A DNA stretch of 64,000 nt from an uncultured Pelagibacteraceae bacterium (GCA_902607115.1 CACLIZ010000001.1:34979-98978), one strand, 5' to 3'. Positions 46,542 to 55,858 are shown, numbered from the stretch's first letter. Notes: generated by a model from the letters alone, not told the origin. Program-made: numbers and translations.

Positions 46542-46834
46542 TAGCTTAAAATTCTTAAAAGGATCTGGTTTAAAAATGACATGAATATTACAAATGATAA
46601 AAAGAATATTAAATACATAAAAGTTACTGCTCTATTTCTTTTTCTTCTTAATATTACTAATGTTTCATCATCATCTAACGTAACATCTCTCTTTCCTATT
46701 ACATGATAATCATAACTATATCTCCAAATTGATTCTCCTAGTCGTTTATCTAGTTTGCTGTAATATTCTATCCAAGAAATCACCCATCTATATATAAGGT
46801 ACAAAATTATTAGTGCAAAAATTGTTGTAGTCAT
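46538..46834 (-). CDS. Two-helix membrane protein of unknown function
   Basis: A 98-residue protein I do not recognise. It has an N-terminal helix (about 4-20), a polar middle of about 45 residues (KLDKRLGESIWRYSYDYHVIGKRDVTLDDDETLVILRRKRNR), and a C-terminal helix (about 70-90). It lies between the convergent DUF6134 gene and the divergent J-domain gene. Reading frame integrity and gene packing support it as real. Confidence 0.65.
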   Translation of the reverse strand: MTTTIFALIILYLIYRWVISWIEYYSKLDKRLGESIWRYSYDYHVIGKRDVTLDDDETLVILRRKRNRAVTFMYLIFFLSFVIFMSFLNQILLRILSY

Positions 46835-46864
46835 ATTTAGTAAATTATATTAATATTTTATAAA

Positions 46865-47578
46865 ATGTCTATCTGGGGTAGCTTAATTGGAGGTATGATT
46901 GGTCTATCTTTGGGTGGACCATTTGGAATGCTGTTAGGTTCAATCATTGGATCAAAAGTTTCTAGATCTAGATCACAAAGTTTTGCTAACCCACAACAAA
47001 TATTTGCTTTATCATTGATTGTATTATCTGCAAAACTTAGCAAAGCCGATGGAAATGTAAGTAAAGAGGAATTAATTGCTGTTAAAGATAAACTTAGAAT
47101 CCCAGATAATGAAATTGAGCAAGTAGGTAAAATTTTTAATAAAGCAAAGGAAGAAAGCTCAGGGTATGAGCCTTACGCTCGACAAATTTCAGAAATATAT
47201 AAAGAAAATTTAAATGTATTAGAGGAAGTAATTAATATTTTATTTTATATTGCTGAGGCAGACGGCGAGGTAAGTCCTCAAGAACTATCAATGATTGAGC
47301 AGATAGCCCGAATTTTTAATATAAATGAAACACAGTTTAGATCAATTCAAGAAAGTAGAAAATCATCAGATAAATTAAATCCATATGTAGTTCTGGAAAG
47401 TAAACCTAATGATGACATTTCAATAATTAGAAAAAAATATCTTATATTAAGTAAACAGCATCATCCAGATTTGCTGCTAAGTAAGGGCGTGCCTGAGGAA
47501 GTTATAAAAGAAAGTAAAAATAAAATGAGAGCAATAAACAGCGCGTGGGATAAAATACAAAAACTTAAAAAAAACTGA
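46865..47578 (+). CDS. DjlA-like membrane co-chaperone (TerB + J domain)
   Basis: A 237-residue protein with three parts. Residues 1-30 form a glycine-rich membrane segment (GSLIGGMIGLSLGGPFGMLLGSIIGS), residues about 40-160 form a TerB-like helical domain (LSKADGNVSKEELIA and AEADGEVSPQELSMIEQIARIF), and the C-terminal J domain has the HPD tripeptide at residues 200-202. This is the DjlA architecture: a membrane-anchored partner that stimulates DnaK. Start chosen because it gives the complete anchor. No dnaK is nearby. Confidence 0.88.
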   Translation: MSIWGSLIGGMIGLSLGGPFGMLLGSIIGSKVSRSRSQSFANPQQIFALSLIVLSAKLSKADGNVSKEELIAVKDKLRIPDNEIEQVGKIFNKAKEESSGYEPYARQISEIYKENLNVLEEVINILFYIAEADGEVSPQELSMIEQIARIFNINETQFRSIQESRKSSDKLNPYVVLESKPNDDISIIRKKYLILSKQHHPDLLLSKGVPEEVIKESKNKMRAINSAWDKIQKLKKN

Positions 47579-47591
47579 TTTGTAAAATTAA

Positions 47592-48758
47592 TTAATTTTC
47601 CTTTTTCGATCTAAGTCTCGCTATCAATTGAGTTAGAGAGTCAACCATTAGGTCAGATGCTTTGAATATTTCATTTGGTTGAAATTCATGAGAAACATTT
47701 TTTTCAGGATTGGTTTTATCTTCAATAACTATACCTTTATTAGGTGAATTATCTTTAATATAAATTAATATTAACCATTGATCATCTTGGGATTCATCCC
47801 ATTTTATAAAAATTTCACCATTTTCGAATCTTCGGTCTACACATCTAAAAATTGACATTTGTCTTGTTACATATCTTTTATTCAATTGGAAAACTAAGCT
47901 ATTTGCACTTCTATAAAAACTTTCAAGCGCAAATTCAATTTTTTGCCTATCTAAGTTGTATTGTTTTTCTTTTTCTAATAATGTTTCACGACTGTCACCA
48001 TCTTGGATTTGAACACCTAAGGCTTCTACTCTTTCTCTAATTTTTTGGTCTCTAATTTGCTGATATTTTTCTTTAAGTTTTGCAATTCTATATTGTAATG
48101 CTTCATAATCTTCCCGTTGTTCCTGTAATGAAATTTTCTCAAGCTTTTCAAGTTCCTTTATTTCTCTAATTCTAAATTTTTCAATTTGTTTTTCTAGTTT
48201 GATTTCTTGAAGAAATCTTTTTTGTCTTTCGGCTTGTTCTTTTCTTATAAGAGCTTGCTCTTTTCTCAAAAATAGTTTTAGGTCTTTAGCCCTCTCTTTT
48301 TCCAGTTTTTCCTCTTCTTTAAGTTGTTTCTCTTTTAATTTTAAAGCTCTTAGCTCTTCTTCTTTCTCTTCTCTAATTTTAGCTTGTTTTGCTTTTTCTT
48401 CTTTCTCTAATTTTTGAAAAATATTTTTTTGTTTTTCTTCCTCTCTTAAAATTTTATATGAAGTAATTTTTTTTTCTATTCCTTGAAAAAAACCTTCAAT
48501 TTTTTTCTCTAAAATAGAGAAAAATGAAAAATTAATTTTTGGTAAGGAAGTAAGTTTATTTTGTATCCTTACAATCTTAAGAAGCATAGAGTCTTTGGAT
48601 TTTCTCAGTTTATTGATATGAAATATTTTTTTTTTACCAATATTTTTTTTTATAACTCTAATTTTTTTTCTATTTATCTTTTTATTTTTTTTTAACTTAG
48701 ATGATTTTTTTGTTTTTTTTTTAATATTTTTCTTTTTCTTTTTTTTATTTTTTTTCAT
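47592..48758 (-). CDS. Polybasic, highly charged coiled-coil protein with a C-terminal globular part
   Basis: A 388-residue protein I cannot assign. Residues 1-55 are about half lysine (MKKNKKKKKKNIKKKTKK and on), residues about 95-275 are an almost uninterrupted Lys/Glu/Arg/Leu stretch typical of a coiled coil or single charged helix, and the last 110 residues have mixed composition and aromatic residues (WDESQDDQWLILIYIKDNS), as in a folded domain. No signal peptide or membrane helix is evident. It converges on the DjlA-like gene with a 13 bp gap and shares strand with cfa. DNA, RNA or membrane surface binding by the basic tail is possible, but this is only inference. Confidence 0.75.
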   Translation of the reverse strand: MKKNKKKKKKNIKKKTKKSSKLKKNKKINRKKIRVIKKNIGKKKIFHINKLRKSKDSMLLKIVRIQNKLTSLPKINFSFFSILEKKIEGFFQGIEKKITSYKILREEEKQKNIFQKLEKEEKAKQAKIREEKEEELRALKLKEKQLKEEEKLEKERAKDLKLFLRKEQALIRKEQAERQKRFLQEIKLEKQIEKFRIREIKELEKLEKISLQEQREDYEALQYRIAKLKEKYQQIRDQKIRERVEALGVQIQDGDSRETLLEKEKQYNLDRQKIEFALESFYRSANSLVFQLNKRYVTRQMSIFRCVDRRFENGEIFIKWDESQDDQWLILIYIKDNSPNKGIVIEDKTNPEKNVSHEFQPNEIFKASDLMVDSLTQLIARLRSKKEN

Positions 48759-48784
48759 TGAATATTTATTTTACTACCAACAAA

Positions 48785-49975
48785 TTATCTATAAATATAG
48801 TCTCTAGTATTAGGTACTGCAGAATGTTTTTTTATTAATTGTAATTGAAATACAACTTGGTCTCCCCATTTAAATGCCATTTCACAACCAGCAAGATAAA
48901 ATTCCCACATTCTTAAGAATTTTTCATCAAATGTTTCTAATACATGTTCTCTTTTGCTTAAAAATCTTTCCTTCCAGTTTCTTAAAGTGTGAGAATAGTG
49001 CATTCTCCAAATTTCCAAATCTGAGATTAATAAGCCTGATTTTTCAACAGGTTTTGCAACTTCGCTTAAACTTGGTGTATATCCTCCTGGAAATATATAT
49101 TTTGTAATCCATGGATGTGGTTCTCTAGGTGGATTAACTGAGCCAATTGTATGTATAAGCGCTACCCCATCTTCATTTAACAATTTTTCAACATTATTAA
49201 AATAAGTATTATAAAATTTTCTTCCAACGTGTTCAAACATTCCTACGCTTACAATTCGATCAAACGATTCATTCAAGTCTCTATAATCTGCCAACCTAAA
49301 CTGAACTTGATTTTCTAAACCGTTTTCTTTAGCTTTTTCAATACTATGTTTATATTGATTTTCTGATAAAGTAATTCCTAGCACTTCACATTGTGTTTTT
49401 TTTGCGATATCAATTGCAAGTGATCCCCATCCTGAACCAATATCCAAAACTTTTTGATTAGGTTTTAAATTTAATTTTTTGATAATGTGATCAATTTTAT
49501 TATTTTGAGCATCCTCCAAAGTATCGGCTTGATTTTTAAAGTAGGCGCAAGAATATTGTCTTTTGTTGTCTAAAAATAAATCGTATAATTTTTCAGAAAT
49601 ATCATAATGATGGGCAACGTTAGATTTAGATTTTTTTTTTAAATTAAAATTTGTAAAAAATCTATAAGTTCCTCTAATCTTGCTGATTATAGTATTATAA
49701 GAATTTATTTCTTTTCTTCCTATATTTCTTAAGACTAAGTCCAAAAACTCGGATAATGTTCCATTTTCGATTACTAAAGATCCGTTTGTATAAGCTTCAC
49801 CAAAATATAAATCTGGTAAAAGTAAAAGCTTAGTATGCAGACTTTTATCCAAAATTTTAAGCGTAATAGGATTTTCTTTTTTTGGATGGCCAATTAAATG
49901 CTTGTTCATATTAGCATCCATTAATAGAAAGCCATCATCATTAATAATGCTATTTAAAAATTCAATCAATTTCAT
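48785..49975 (-). CDS. cfa: Cyclopropane-fatty-acyl-phospholipid synthase
   Basis: A 396-residue SAM-dependent methyltransferase that adds a methylene bridge to unsaturated membrane lipids. NVAHHYDISEKLYDLFLDNKRQYSCAYF, VLDIGSGWGSLAIDIA (SAM site), SVGMFEHVGRKFYNTYF and HTLRNWKERFL are all strong family motifs. The N-terminal 95 residues form the lipid-binding domain. It is 6 bp downstream of the DHDPS-like gene, on the same strand. Paralogues in this family can act on other lipids, so the exact substrate is not fixed. Confidence 0.92.
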   Translation of the reverse strand: MKLIEFLNSIINDDGFLLMDANMNKHLIGHPKKENPITLKILDKSLHTKLLLLPDLYFGEAYTNGSLVIENGTLSEFLDLVLRNIGRKEINSYNTIISKIRGTYRFFTNFNLKKKSKSNVAHHYDISEKLYDLFLDNKRQYSCAYFKNQADTLEDAQNNKIDHIIKKLNLKPNQKVLDIGSGWGSLAIDIAKKTQCEVLGITLSENQYKHSIEKAKENGLENQVQFRLADYRDLNESFDRIVSVGMFEHVGRKFYNTYFNNVEKLLNEDGVALIHTIGSVNPPREPHPWITKYIFPGGYTPSLSEVAKPVEKSGLLISDLEIWRMHYSHTLRNWKERFLSKREHVLETFDEKFLRMWEFYLAGCEMAFKWGDQVVFQLQLIKKHSAVPNTRDYIYR

Positions 49976-49981
49976 AATCTT

Positions 49982-50848
49982 CTAAAGTTTAAAATCTAAT
50001 GAGTTTAATTCAAGAATTAGTTTTTGTTTTTTTTCTTCATTTAAAATGCTCAAAGGTGGCAAAATATTATTATAAATGCTTTCTTTTGCACCAATAAAAG
50101 AATGAAGTGCAGAAACTAAATTGTATTCCTCAAAAACTTCTCTTACTTTACAAAGTTTTTCATTTACAACTTGCTCTTTTTTATTTTGAAAATCATCATA
50201 AACCTTTCTTGCGAGTCCACCTGTTACATTACAGGTTGCTGTTATAATTCCCGAACATCCCAGTTTTAAACCTTTTAACAATTTAGATTCTGATCCAGGT
50301 AGCATGGAAAAGTTTTCAATTTTTAAAGTTTCGAATAAATTATAGGAACTATCTTTTGCTCCAACAATTTGTAATGGAAATTTTTTAACAAGTTTCTGCA
50401 CAGATTCTAAGCTAAACTTATAACCACAAAGTTTTTCAAAATTGTATAGAATTATTTGAATTTCCGGATGGTTATTAATTATTCTTGAATAAAAATTAAA
50501 AACCTCATCATCTCCATACTTGTAATATGCTGGCGGCATAATTAAAAAATTTTTAAATCCTAACGATTTAGATATTGAAATTAAATTTATAGTTTCATTT
50601 AATGAGTTTAGGCCAGTCCCAATCAAATAGTTATCTTTGTATTTGCTTTTGGATAAATCATTTAAAAGACTTATCTTCTCAGAAACTGATAGTAGCTGTG
50701 CCTGACCTGTGCTTCCAAAAATAGCTACCCCATGACAACCATTGTCTATTAGGTTTTCGGCATGTTTAATTGTTTTTTTCACATCCAATGCTAGATTTTT
50801 ATCTAATACAGATAATCCCGCCGCATAAATACCATTAATTTTACTCAT
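49982..50848 (-). CDS. Dihydrodipicolinate synthase/N-acetylneuraminate lyase family aldolase
   Basis: A 288-residue Schiff-base aldolase or dehydratase of the DapA/NanA superfamily. The lysine is Lys165 in QIVGAKDSSYN and the catalytic tyrosine is Tyr135 in LYNFEK. The carboxylate-binding loop reads FGSTGQA where DapA has GTTGE. The change suggests that it is not the lysine-pathway DapA but a paralogue with another 2-oxoacid substrate. The substrate cannot be told. It is transcribed with cfa and is divergent from the glycosyltransferase. Confidence 0.85.
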   Translation of the reverse strand: MSKINGIYAAGLSVLDKNLALDVKKTIKHAENLIDNGCHGVAIFGSTGQAQLLSVSEKISLLNDLSKSKYKDNYLIGTGLNSLNETINLISISKSLGFKNFLIMPPAYYKYGDDEVFNFYSRIINNHPEIQIILYNFEKLCGYKFSLESVQKLVKKFPLQIVGAKDSSYNLFETLKIENFSMLPGSESKLLKGLKLGCSGIITATCNVTGGLARKVYDDFQNKKEQVVNEKLCKVREVFEEYNLVSALHSFIGAKESIYNNILPPLSILNEEKKQKLILELNSLDFKL

Positions 50849-50897
50849 AAATAAAATTTATATTAAAATTATCTTTAGTAAAGATTATAAAAACAAA

Positions 50898-51857
50898 ATG
50901 AAAATATTAGCAGTTCAAAATAGAATGGGAATTGGAGACATGGTAATTTTTTTACCATTCCTAGAGGCTATATCAAAAAAATTTAAGTCACCTGTTAGTT
51001 TGCTAGTTAAAGAAAGTTCTAAGGCTAATGAATATTTACAAAAAACAAAATATATAGACAAAATTATTCCTCTTTTAAGAAACAATAAAAATCTAGATCA
51101 TGATGGAATAATTGGTTTTTTTAAGTTAGCAAAGCAACTAAGAAAATATAAATTTGATAGTATTTTTATTTTTAATTCATCGGCCAGATTTAATTTGATT
51201 GCCAAAATTGCAGGTATTAAAAATATCTACCAATACCCTATGTTTAATAAAAAAAATCAACATATAATTAAAACTGCACAAAAATTTATAAAAAAAGAAT
51301 TAAATATAATGGTTAAGCCAAATCCAAAAATTAATATTGAAAAAAAACAAATTATATTAGCTAAAAAAAAATTAAAAATTAAATCTTATGAAAAAAACAT
51401 CTTATTAGGCATTGGCGGGTCTGGACCAACAAAAAGAGTTCCTGCAAAAAAATTTATTGAATTTATGGGTCTTTCATTAAAAAAATACAAATCGAGATTT
51501 TTTTTAGCCACAGGTAAAAACGCGGAAGAACAAAAAATTTTAAAAGAAATTTTGAGATCAAAATATAAAAGCAAATGTTATAAATTGGATAATTTAACAA
51601 TAAAAAAAATATTACCGGTAATATGTAATTGTGACATTGCCATTTGTAACGACTCAAGCTTTAGCCATTTATCTGCAGCACTAGGAATTAAAACAATTGT
51701 ATTAATGGTAGACACTCCTTTGATGTATGGAAGCTACAATAAATATATGCATGCAATTCTACCTGATGGAAAAAAAACTGTAACTCACGATACTCTTGGC
51801 AAAAACAAAATAAATTCAAAAAAGATTTTTAATAAATTTATCAAAATAATTAAGTAA
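50898..51857 (+). CDS. Glycosyltransferase family 9 (heptosyltransferase-like)
   Basis: A 319-residue GT-B enzyme of the ADP-heptose transferase family. It starts KILAVQNRMGIGDMVIFLPFLEAIS (the GxGDxxxxxP motif), has ILLGIGGSGPTKRVPAKKFIE in the middle and ends with CDIAICNDSSFSHLSAALGIKTIVL, which carries the nucleotide-sugar-binding NDSxxxHxAAALG motif. It probably builds part of the lipopolysaccharide core on the Kdo-lipid A made by the genes near 26-31 kb. It is separate from them and stands alone on the plus strand; its end overlaps a convergent J-domain gene by 8 bp. Confidence 0.88.
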   Translation: MKILAVQNRMGIGDMVIFLPFLEAISKKFKSPVSLLVKESSKANEYLQKTKYIDKIIPLLRNNKNLDHDGIIGFFKLAKQLRKYKFDSIFIFNSSARFNLIAKIAGIKNIYQYPMFNKKNQHIIKTAQKFIKKELNIMVKPNPKINIEKKQIILAKKKLKIKSYEKNILLGIGGSGPTKRVPAKKFIEFMGLSLKKYKSRFFLATGKNAEEQKILKEILRSKYKSKCYKLDNLTIKKILPVICNCDIAICNDSSFSHLSAALGIKTIVLMVDTPLMYGSYNKYMHAILPDGKKTVTHDTLGKNKINSKKIFNKFIKIIK

Positions 51858-52356
51858 TATCTTTTAAAACAATTTCTTTTGCTTCATTCACTAAACTAGA
51901 TAATCTTGTTGTTTCTGGAGATATATCTGGATGAATTTTTTTTTGAATTTTTGCATGAGCTTTTTTTACATCCTCTTCGGTAATCTTTTTACCCCTATCT
52001 AAATTTAATATTTTATAAGACTCATCGATACTTAATGTGGAACTATTCATGCTTGTTGTGTTTTGCTTAAATGAAAACCTATTTGATGATCTTAAGTATT
52101 GCAAAAGTCTAAATAAGCCAATTATCTGATAAAGTGTTAACCCTTTTAATTTAATTATTCCAAGACTTAATAAAATTAGTGGCAAAGAAAATAAAAATCT
52201 TCCTCCAAAAGCTAATAAAATAGCTAGAATTAATGATCCTATGAAAATTAATATTCTAAATGCTTTAGATACTTTTTTAGTCGGTGCTCTTGCAATAAGC
52301 CTTATTAATAAATAAATAACTACAAAAGTAATTAAAGTAAAAATTATAAAATTCAT
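51850..52356 (-). CDS. Membrane-anchored J-domain protein (TIM14/DnaJC-like layout)
   Basis: A 168-residue protein. The N-terminal half has hydrophobic helices (about 2-20 and 34-70), and the C-terminal 60 residues form a J domain with SIDESYKILNLDRGKKITEEDVKKAHAKIQ and the HPD tripeptide at residues 142-144. The C-terminal placement of the J domain after a membrane anchor resembles mitochondrial Pam18/TIM14 and its alphaproteobacterial relatives. It would recruit DnaK to the inner membrane. It overlaps the GT9 gene by 8 bp and is divergent from ptrB across 4 bp. Confidence 0.85.
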   Translation of the reverse strand: MNFIIFTLITFVVIYLLIRLIARAPTKKVSKAFRILIFIGSLILAILLAFGGRFLFSLPLILLSLGIIKLKGLTLYQIIGLFRLLQYLRSSNRFSFKQNTTSMNSSTLSIDESYKILNLDRGKKITEEDVKKAHAKIQKKIHPDISPETTRLSSLVNEAKEIVLKDIT

Positions 52357-52360
52357 ATAT

Positions 52361-54439
52361 ATGAAAATACCACAATTAACTAAGAAACCTGAATTAAAAT
52401 CTTGTCACAATGTTGCATGGGAAGATAACTATAGCTGGATACATCAAAAGAATATTTTGGAAGTTTTACGAGATAGCTCAAAATTATTGCCAGATGTTAG
52501 AAAATATCTTGAAGAAGAAAATGCATTTACAGAATATCATTTAAAAGAAACAAAAGTTATTCAAAAAAAATTATTCGATGAAATTAAAGGAAGAATAAAA
52601 TTAGATGACGAGTCTTTACCTTATAAAGATAAAGATTATGAATATTGGACCAAAACTACAACAAAAGGAAATTATTCAATTAAACTTAGAAAAAAAATTG
52701 GTTCTGAAGATATAGAAGAAATATGGAATGGCGATAAAGAAAAAGAAAAATTAAAAGCTGAATATTTTGGAGTTGGAGATTTAGAAGTAAGTTTTAATGA
52801 TAAATATCTTGGTTATTCTCTAGATTTAAAAGGATCTGAATATTATACAATTTATGTTAGAGATATAAAATCTAATGAACTTGTCACAGAAAAAATTGAA
52901 GAAACAAGTGGTGGAGTAACTTTTAGTTTGGATGATAAATTTATTTACTATTCAAAACTTGATGAACATCATAGGCCAAGAAAAATATTTAGACACCAAT
53001 TAGGAACATCTACTAAAGATGACCAATTAATATTCGAGGAAAAAAGTGAAGCTTTTACAGTTGGTATAGGTCTAAGTTCAGATGAAAAATATTATTTTAT
53101 ATCAACATCAGATCATAATACTTCTGAACAATATTACTTTGGAATAAATGAAGAAAATCCAAAACCTAAACTTATTAAAGAAAGAAAGAAAGGAGTAATC
53201 TATTCAGTTTATTCTTGGGATGGAAAATTTTATTTACATACCAATGAAAATGCTGAGGACTTTAAAATAGATTTTTGTGATGATCTATCTAAACAAAATT
53301 GGAAGGAGTATATTCCCGCAAAAAATGAAGTATTAATTGGTGGGCTAGTATTTTTAAAAGATTGGATTATTAGAGCTGAAACTTCAAATGCTTTGAGTAA
53401 ATTAATTATAAGAAATCCTAAAACTGATGAAGAAAATGATTTAAACTTTGTTGATGAAAAAGTAATTGTTCCTGGAATATCATTAAAACAAAGAAATAAA
53501 AATACAGATGAGGTTTATCTTTCATATTCTTCTCCAAAAACTCCGGGTAAAACATTTTTATATAATTTAAAAACAAATGGTAAGAAACTTGTTAAAGAAC
53601 AAGAAATTCCATCTGGTCACGATCCTGATGATTATATTGTTGAAAGATTAGAATGCTCTTCGCACGATGGAAGATTAGTTCCAATAACAATTACGAGACA
53701 TAAAAAAACAAAAATAGATGGTAGTGCAAACCTACTTTTATATGGTTATGGTTCATATGGAAGCTCGATGTCTCCTGCTTTTTCATCAACAAGATTGAGT
53801 TTAATTGATAGAGATATCATCTGGGTAACAGCTCATATTAGAGGTGGAATGGAAAGAGGAATGAAGTGGTGGAAAGAAGGAAAACTTTTAAATAAAAAAA
53901 ACACCTTTGAAGATTATATTGCTGTTGCCAAATATTTAATTGAAAAAAAATATACTTCTAAAGGAAGAATAGTTGGAATGGGCGGTTCTGCAGGAGGATT
54001 ATTGATGGGTGCAGTGGTTAATCAAGCACCTGAATTGTTTTTGGGAATAATTATGGCAGTACCATTTGTAGATTCACTTACTACCAATCTTGATCATTCT
54101 TTGCCATTGACTGTTGGTGAATTTGATGAATTTGGAAATGCAAAAGATTATAAAGAACATTTTGATTATATTTATTCCTACGCTCCATATCACAATATTA
54201 AAAAAATGGATTACCCCAATATTTTAATCACAACTAGTTTAAGTGATAATAGAGTTTTATTTGATGAACCTGCAAAATTTACTGCAAAATTAAGAGATTA
54301 TAAAACTGATAATAATTTATTATTATTGAAAACCGAGATGAACGCTGGTCATGGTGGAAAATCTGGAAGAGATGGTGCTATAGAAGAAATTGCTCTCGAT
54401 TATGCATTTGCATTAAAAATTTCAAATCAAATTTCTTGA
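52361..54439 (+). CDS. ptrB: Oligopeptidase B-like serine peptidase (S9A)
   Basis: A 692-residue prolyl-oligopeptidase-family enzyme. The N-terminal half is the beta-propeller, with WEDNYSWIHQKN at the start as in PtrB. The C-terminal hydrolase has YGYGSYGSSMSPAF (oxyanion region), HIRGGMERGMKWW, the nucleophile Ser543 in GMGGSAGGLLMG, an Asp in SLSDNRV and the His in MNAGHGGKSG. Length and motifs match oligopeptidase B, which cuts after basic residues in short peptides. No signal peptide is visible, so it acts in the cytoplasm on imported peptides. A hairpin terminator follows. Confidence 0.92.
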   Translation: MKIPQLTKKPELKSCHNVAWEDNYSWIHQKNILEVLRDSSKLLPDVRKYLEEENAFTEYHLKETKVIQKKLFDEIKGRIKLDDESLPYKDKDYEYWTKTTTKGNYSIKLRKKIGSEDIEEIWNGDKEKEKLKAEYFGVGDLEVSFNDKYLGYSLDLKGSEYYTIYVRDIKSNELVTEKIEETSGGVTFSLDDKFIYYSKLDEHHRPRKIFRHQLGTSTKDDQLIFEEKSEAFTVGIGLSSDEKYYFISTSDHNTSEQYYFGINEENPKPKLIKERKKGVIYSVYSWDGKFYLHTNENAEDFKIDFCDDLSKQNWKEYIPAKNEVLIGGLVFLKDWIIRAETSNALSKLIIRNPKTDEENDLNFVDEKVIVPGISLKQRNKNTDEVYLSYSSPKTPGKTFLYNLKTNGKKLVKEQEIPSGHDPDDYIVERLECSSHDGRLVPITITRHKKTKIDGSANLLLYGYGSYGSSMSPAFSSTRLSLIDRDIIWVTAHIRGGMERGMKWWKEGKLLNKKNTFEDYIAVAKYLIEKKYTSKGRIVGMGGSAGGLLMGAVVNQAPELFLGIIMAVPFVDSLTTNLDHSLPLTVGEFDEFGNAKDYKEHFDYIYSYAPYHNIKKMDYPNILITTSLSDNRVLFDEPAKFTAKLRDYKTDNNLLLLKTEMNAGHGGKSGRDGAIEEIALDYAFALKISNQIS

Positions 54440-54443
54440 AGAT

Positions 54444-54467
54444 CCTGTGGGGATTTCTCCCCACAAG
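54444..54467. terminator. Hairpin between convergent ptrB and a nucleobase permease gene
   Basis: TGTGGGGA at 54446-54453 pairs with TCCCCACA at 54458-54465 across a TTTC loop. The flanking T tracts are weak in both directions, so this is a terminator-like hairpin more than a classical terminator. Its position between two convergent genes fits transcription ending. Confidence 0.6.
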
Positions 54468-54479
54468 TTTTAAAATAAT

Positions 54480-55796
54480 TTATTTTTTTGGTAATGTCGC
54501 GTTTAGAATAAATGCTAACAATCCCGCAGGTATTAAACCAGTCGTAAGTAATAATCCTAATTTAATTCCTAAATCTGGCACATGCGCAACAAACTCAGGA
54601 AATGCATAAAGTCCTATTCCAAAAGATAAAGATAATGCTAGTATTAAAACATTTCTTTGGCTCATTTCTGATTTTGAAATTAATTTAATTCCTGCACCAG
54701 CAATTAATCCAAACATAATGATGGCTGCTCCACCTATTACTGAATCTGGCATTGCGGCAATAATTCCACCAAGTTTTGGAAACAAACCTAATAAAATTAA
54801 AATAACACCAGCAACTGTACCAACGTGTCTACTAATTACCCCAGTGAATGCAACTAAACCAGCATTTTGTGAATAAGAAGTATTAGGCATAGCATTAAAA
54901 ATTGATGCAAAAGCCGTTCCAACTCCATCAGCCATTATACCACCCGAAAGTTCTTTGTTAGTAGCTTCTCTATTTGCTCCACCCATTGTTGTAGCGCTTA
55001 TATCTCCGATAGTTTCAATGGTTGTTACTATAGACATAAACAACATTAGTATTACTGCGCCCCAAACAAAATCAATTCCATATTGTAAAGGCATAGGAAG
55101 TGCAAACCAATCAGCTGCTGCAATTTTTTCCCATCTAACTTCTCCAAGCATAGCTGCAACTATGAACCCAGCTACTATTCCAATTAGAATAGAGGCTGCA
55201 GACGCCATTCCTTTTCCTTTAAGATTTGCTAAAAGTGCAACTATTAAAACTGTGCCAGCTATTGTTAAATGATGCCAGTTCGCAAAAATTTCTGGTTTAT
55301 TATTCATCAACCATACTCCACCACCAGCATACTTAAATCCAACTTTAAGAAGACTAATTCCAATCATTAACACAACTATTCCAGTTACTAACGGAGGAAA
55401 CATATGACGAATTGGTTTTAACATTTTTCCAATCCATATTTGAAAAATTCCCCCTATAAATGCAGCTGTGAATATTGCTCCTAGACCAAAAGCTTTGAAA
55501 GGTAGCATTATTGGAATGAAAGCAAAACTTGTACCTTGTATTATTGGCAGTCTTGAACCTATATCTTTATAACCGACTGTTTGTATTATTGTTGCCACTC
55601 CCGCAGCAAACAATGCCATTTGAATTAAAAAAATTTTTTCTCCAGTAGTCACTCCAAAAACACCAGCAACAATTAGTGGAACCGTTATATTTCCAGCAAA
55701 CATTGCAAACACGTGTTGGATACCCAAAGGTATTGACTGGTTCATTGGCAATTTTTTATTAGTAGCCCCTGAACTCGAACTTTTTTTCTTTGCCAT
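54480..55796 (-). CDS. Nucleobase permease of the NAT/NCS2 family (UraA/PbuX-like)
   Basis: A 438-residue transporter with 12 or more hydrophobic segments. The NAT signature QNAGLVAFTG (QNxGxxxxT[RKG]) and the following SRHVGTVAGVILILLGLFPKLGGIIAAMPDSVIGGA are diagnostic. IPLGIQHVFAMFAGNITVPLIV is the N-terminal family block. In this neighbourhood xanthine, urate or a related purine is the likely substrate (inference); uracil cannot be excluded. It has its own leftward promoter region, 132 bp, separate from the catabolic operon. Confidence 0.92.
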   Translation of the reverse strand: MAKKKSSSSGATNKKLPMNQSIPLGIQHVFAMFAGNITVPLIVAGVFGVTTGEKIFLIQMALFAAGVATIIQTVGYKDIGSRLPIIQGTSFAFIPIMLPFKAFGLGAIFTAAFIGGIFQIWIGKMLKPIRHMFPPLVTGIVVLMIGISLLKVGFKYAGGGVWLMNNKPEIFANWHHLTIAGTVLIVALLANLKGKGMASAASILIGIVAGFIVAAMLGEVRWEKIAAADWFALPMPLQYGIDFVWGAVILMLFMSIVTTIETIGDISATTMGGANREATNKELSGGIMADGVGTAFASIFNAMPNTSYSQNAGLVAFTGVISRHVGTVAGVILILLGLFPKLGGIIAAMPDSVIGGAAIIMFGLIAGAGIKLISKSEMSQRNVLILALSLSFGIGLYAFPEFVAHVPDLGIKLGLLLTTGLIPAGLLAFILNATLPKK

Positions 55797-55847
55797 ATAT
55801 TCTCCCTCTATATGTTTATTGAAAAATGTTATATTTATTATCTACAA

Positions 55848-55858
55848 TTGTAAAACAA
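55848..55858. promoter_or_regulatory. TTGT-N3-ACAA element upstream of a nucleobase permease
   Basis: TTGTAAAACAA matches the TNGTNNNACNA pattern bound by many FadR-type GntR regulators, and it overlaps a perfect TACAATTGTA palindrome at 55843-55852. It is about 50 bp before the NAT permease start. A related but longer element lies before hiuH. In AT-rich DNA such matches arise by chance, so the call is weak. Confidence 0.25.
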
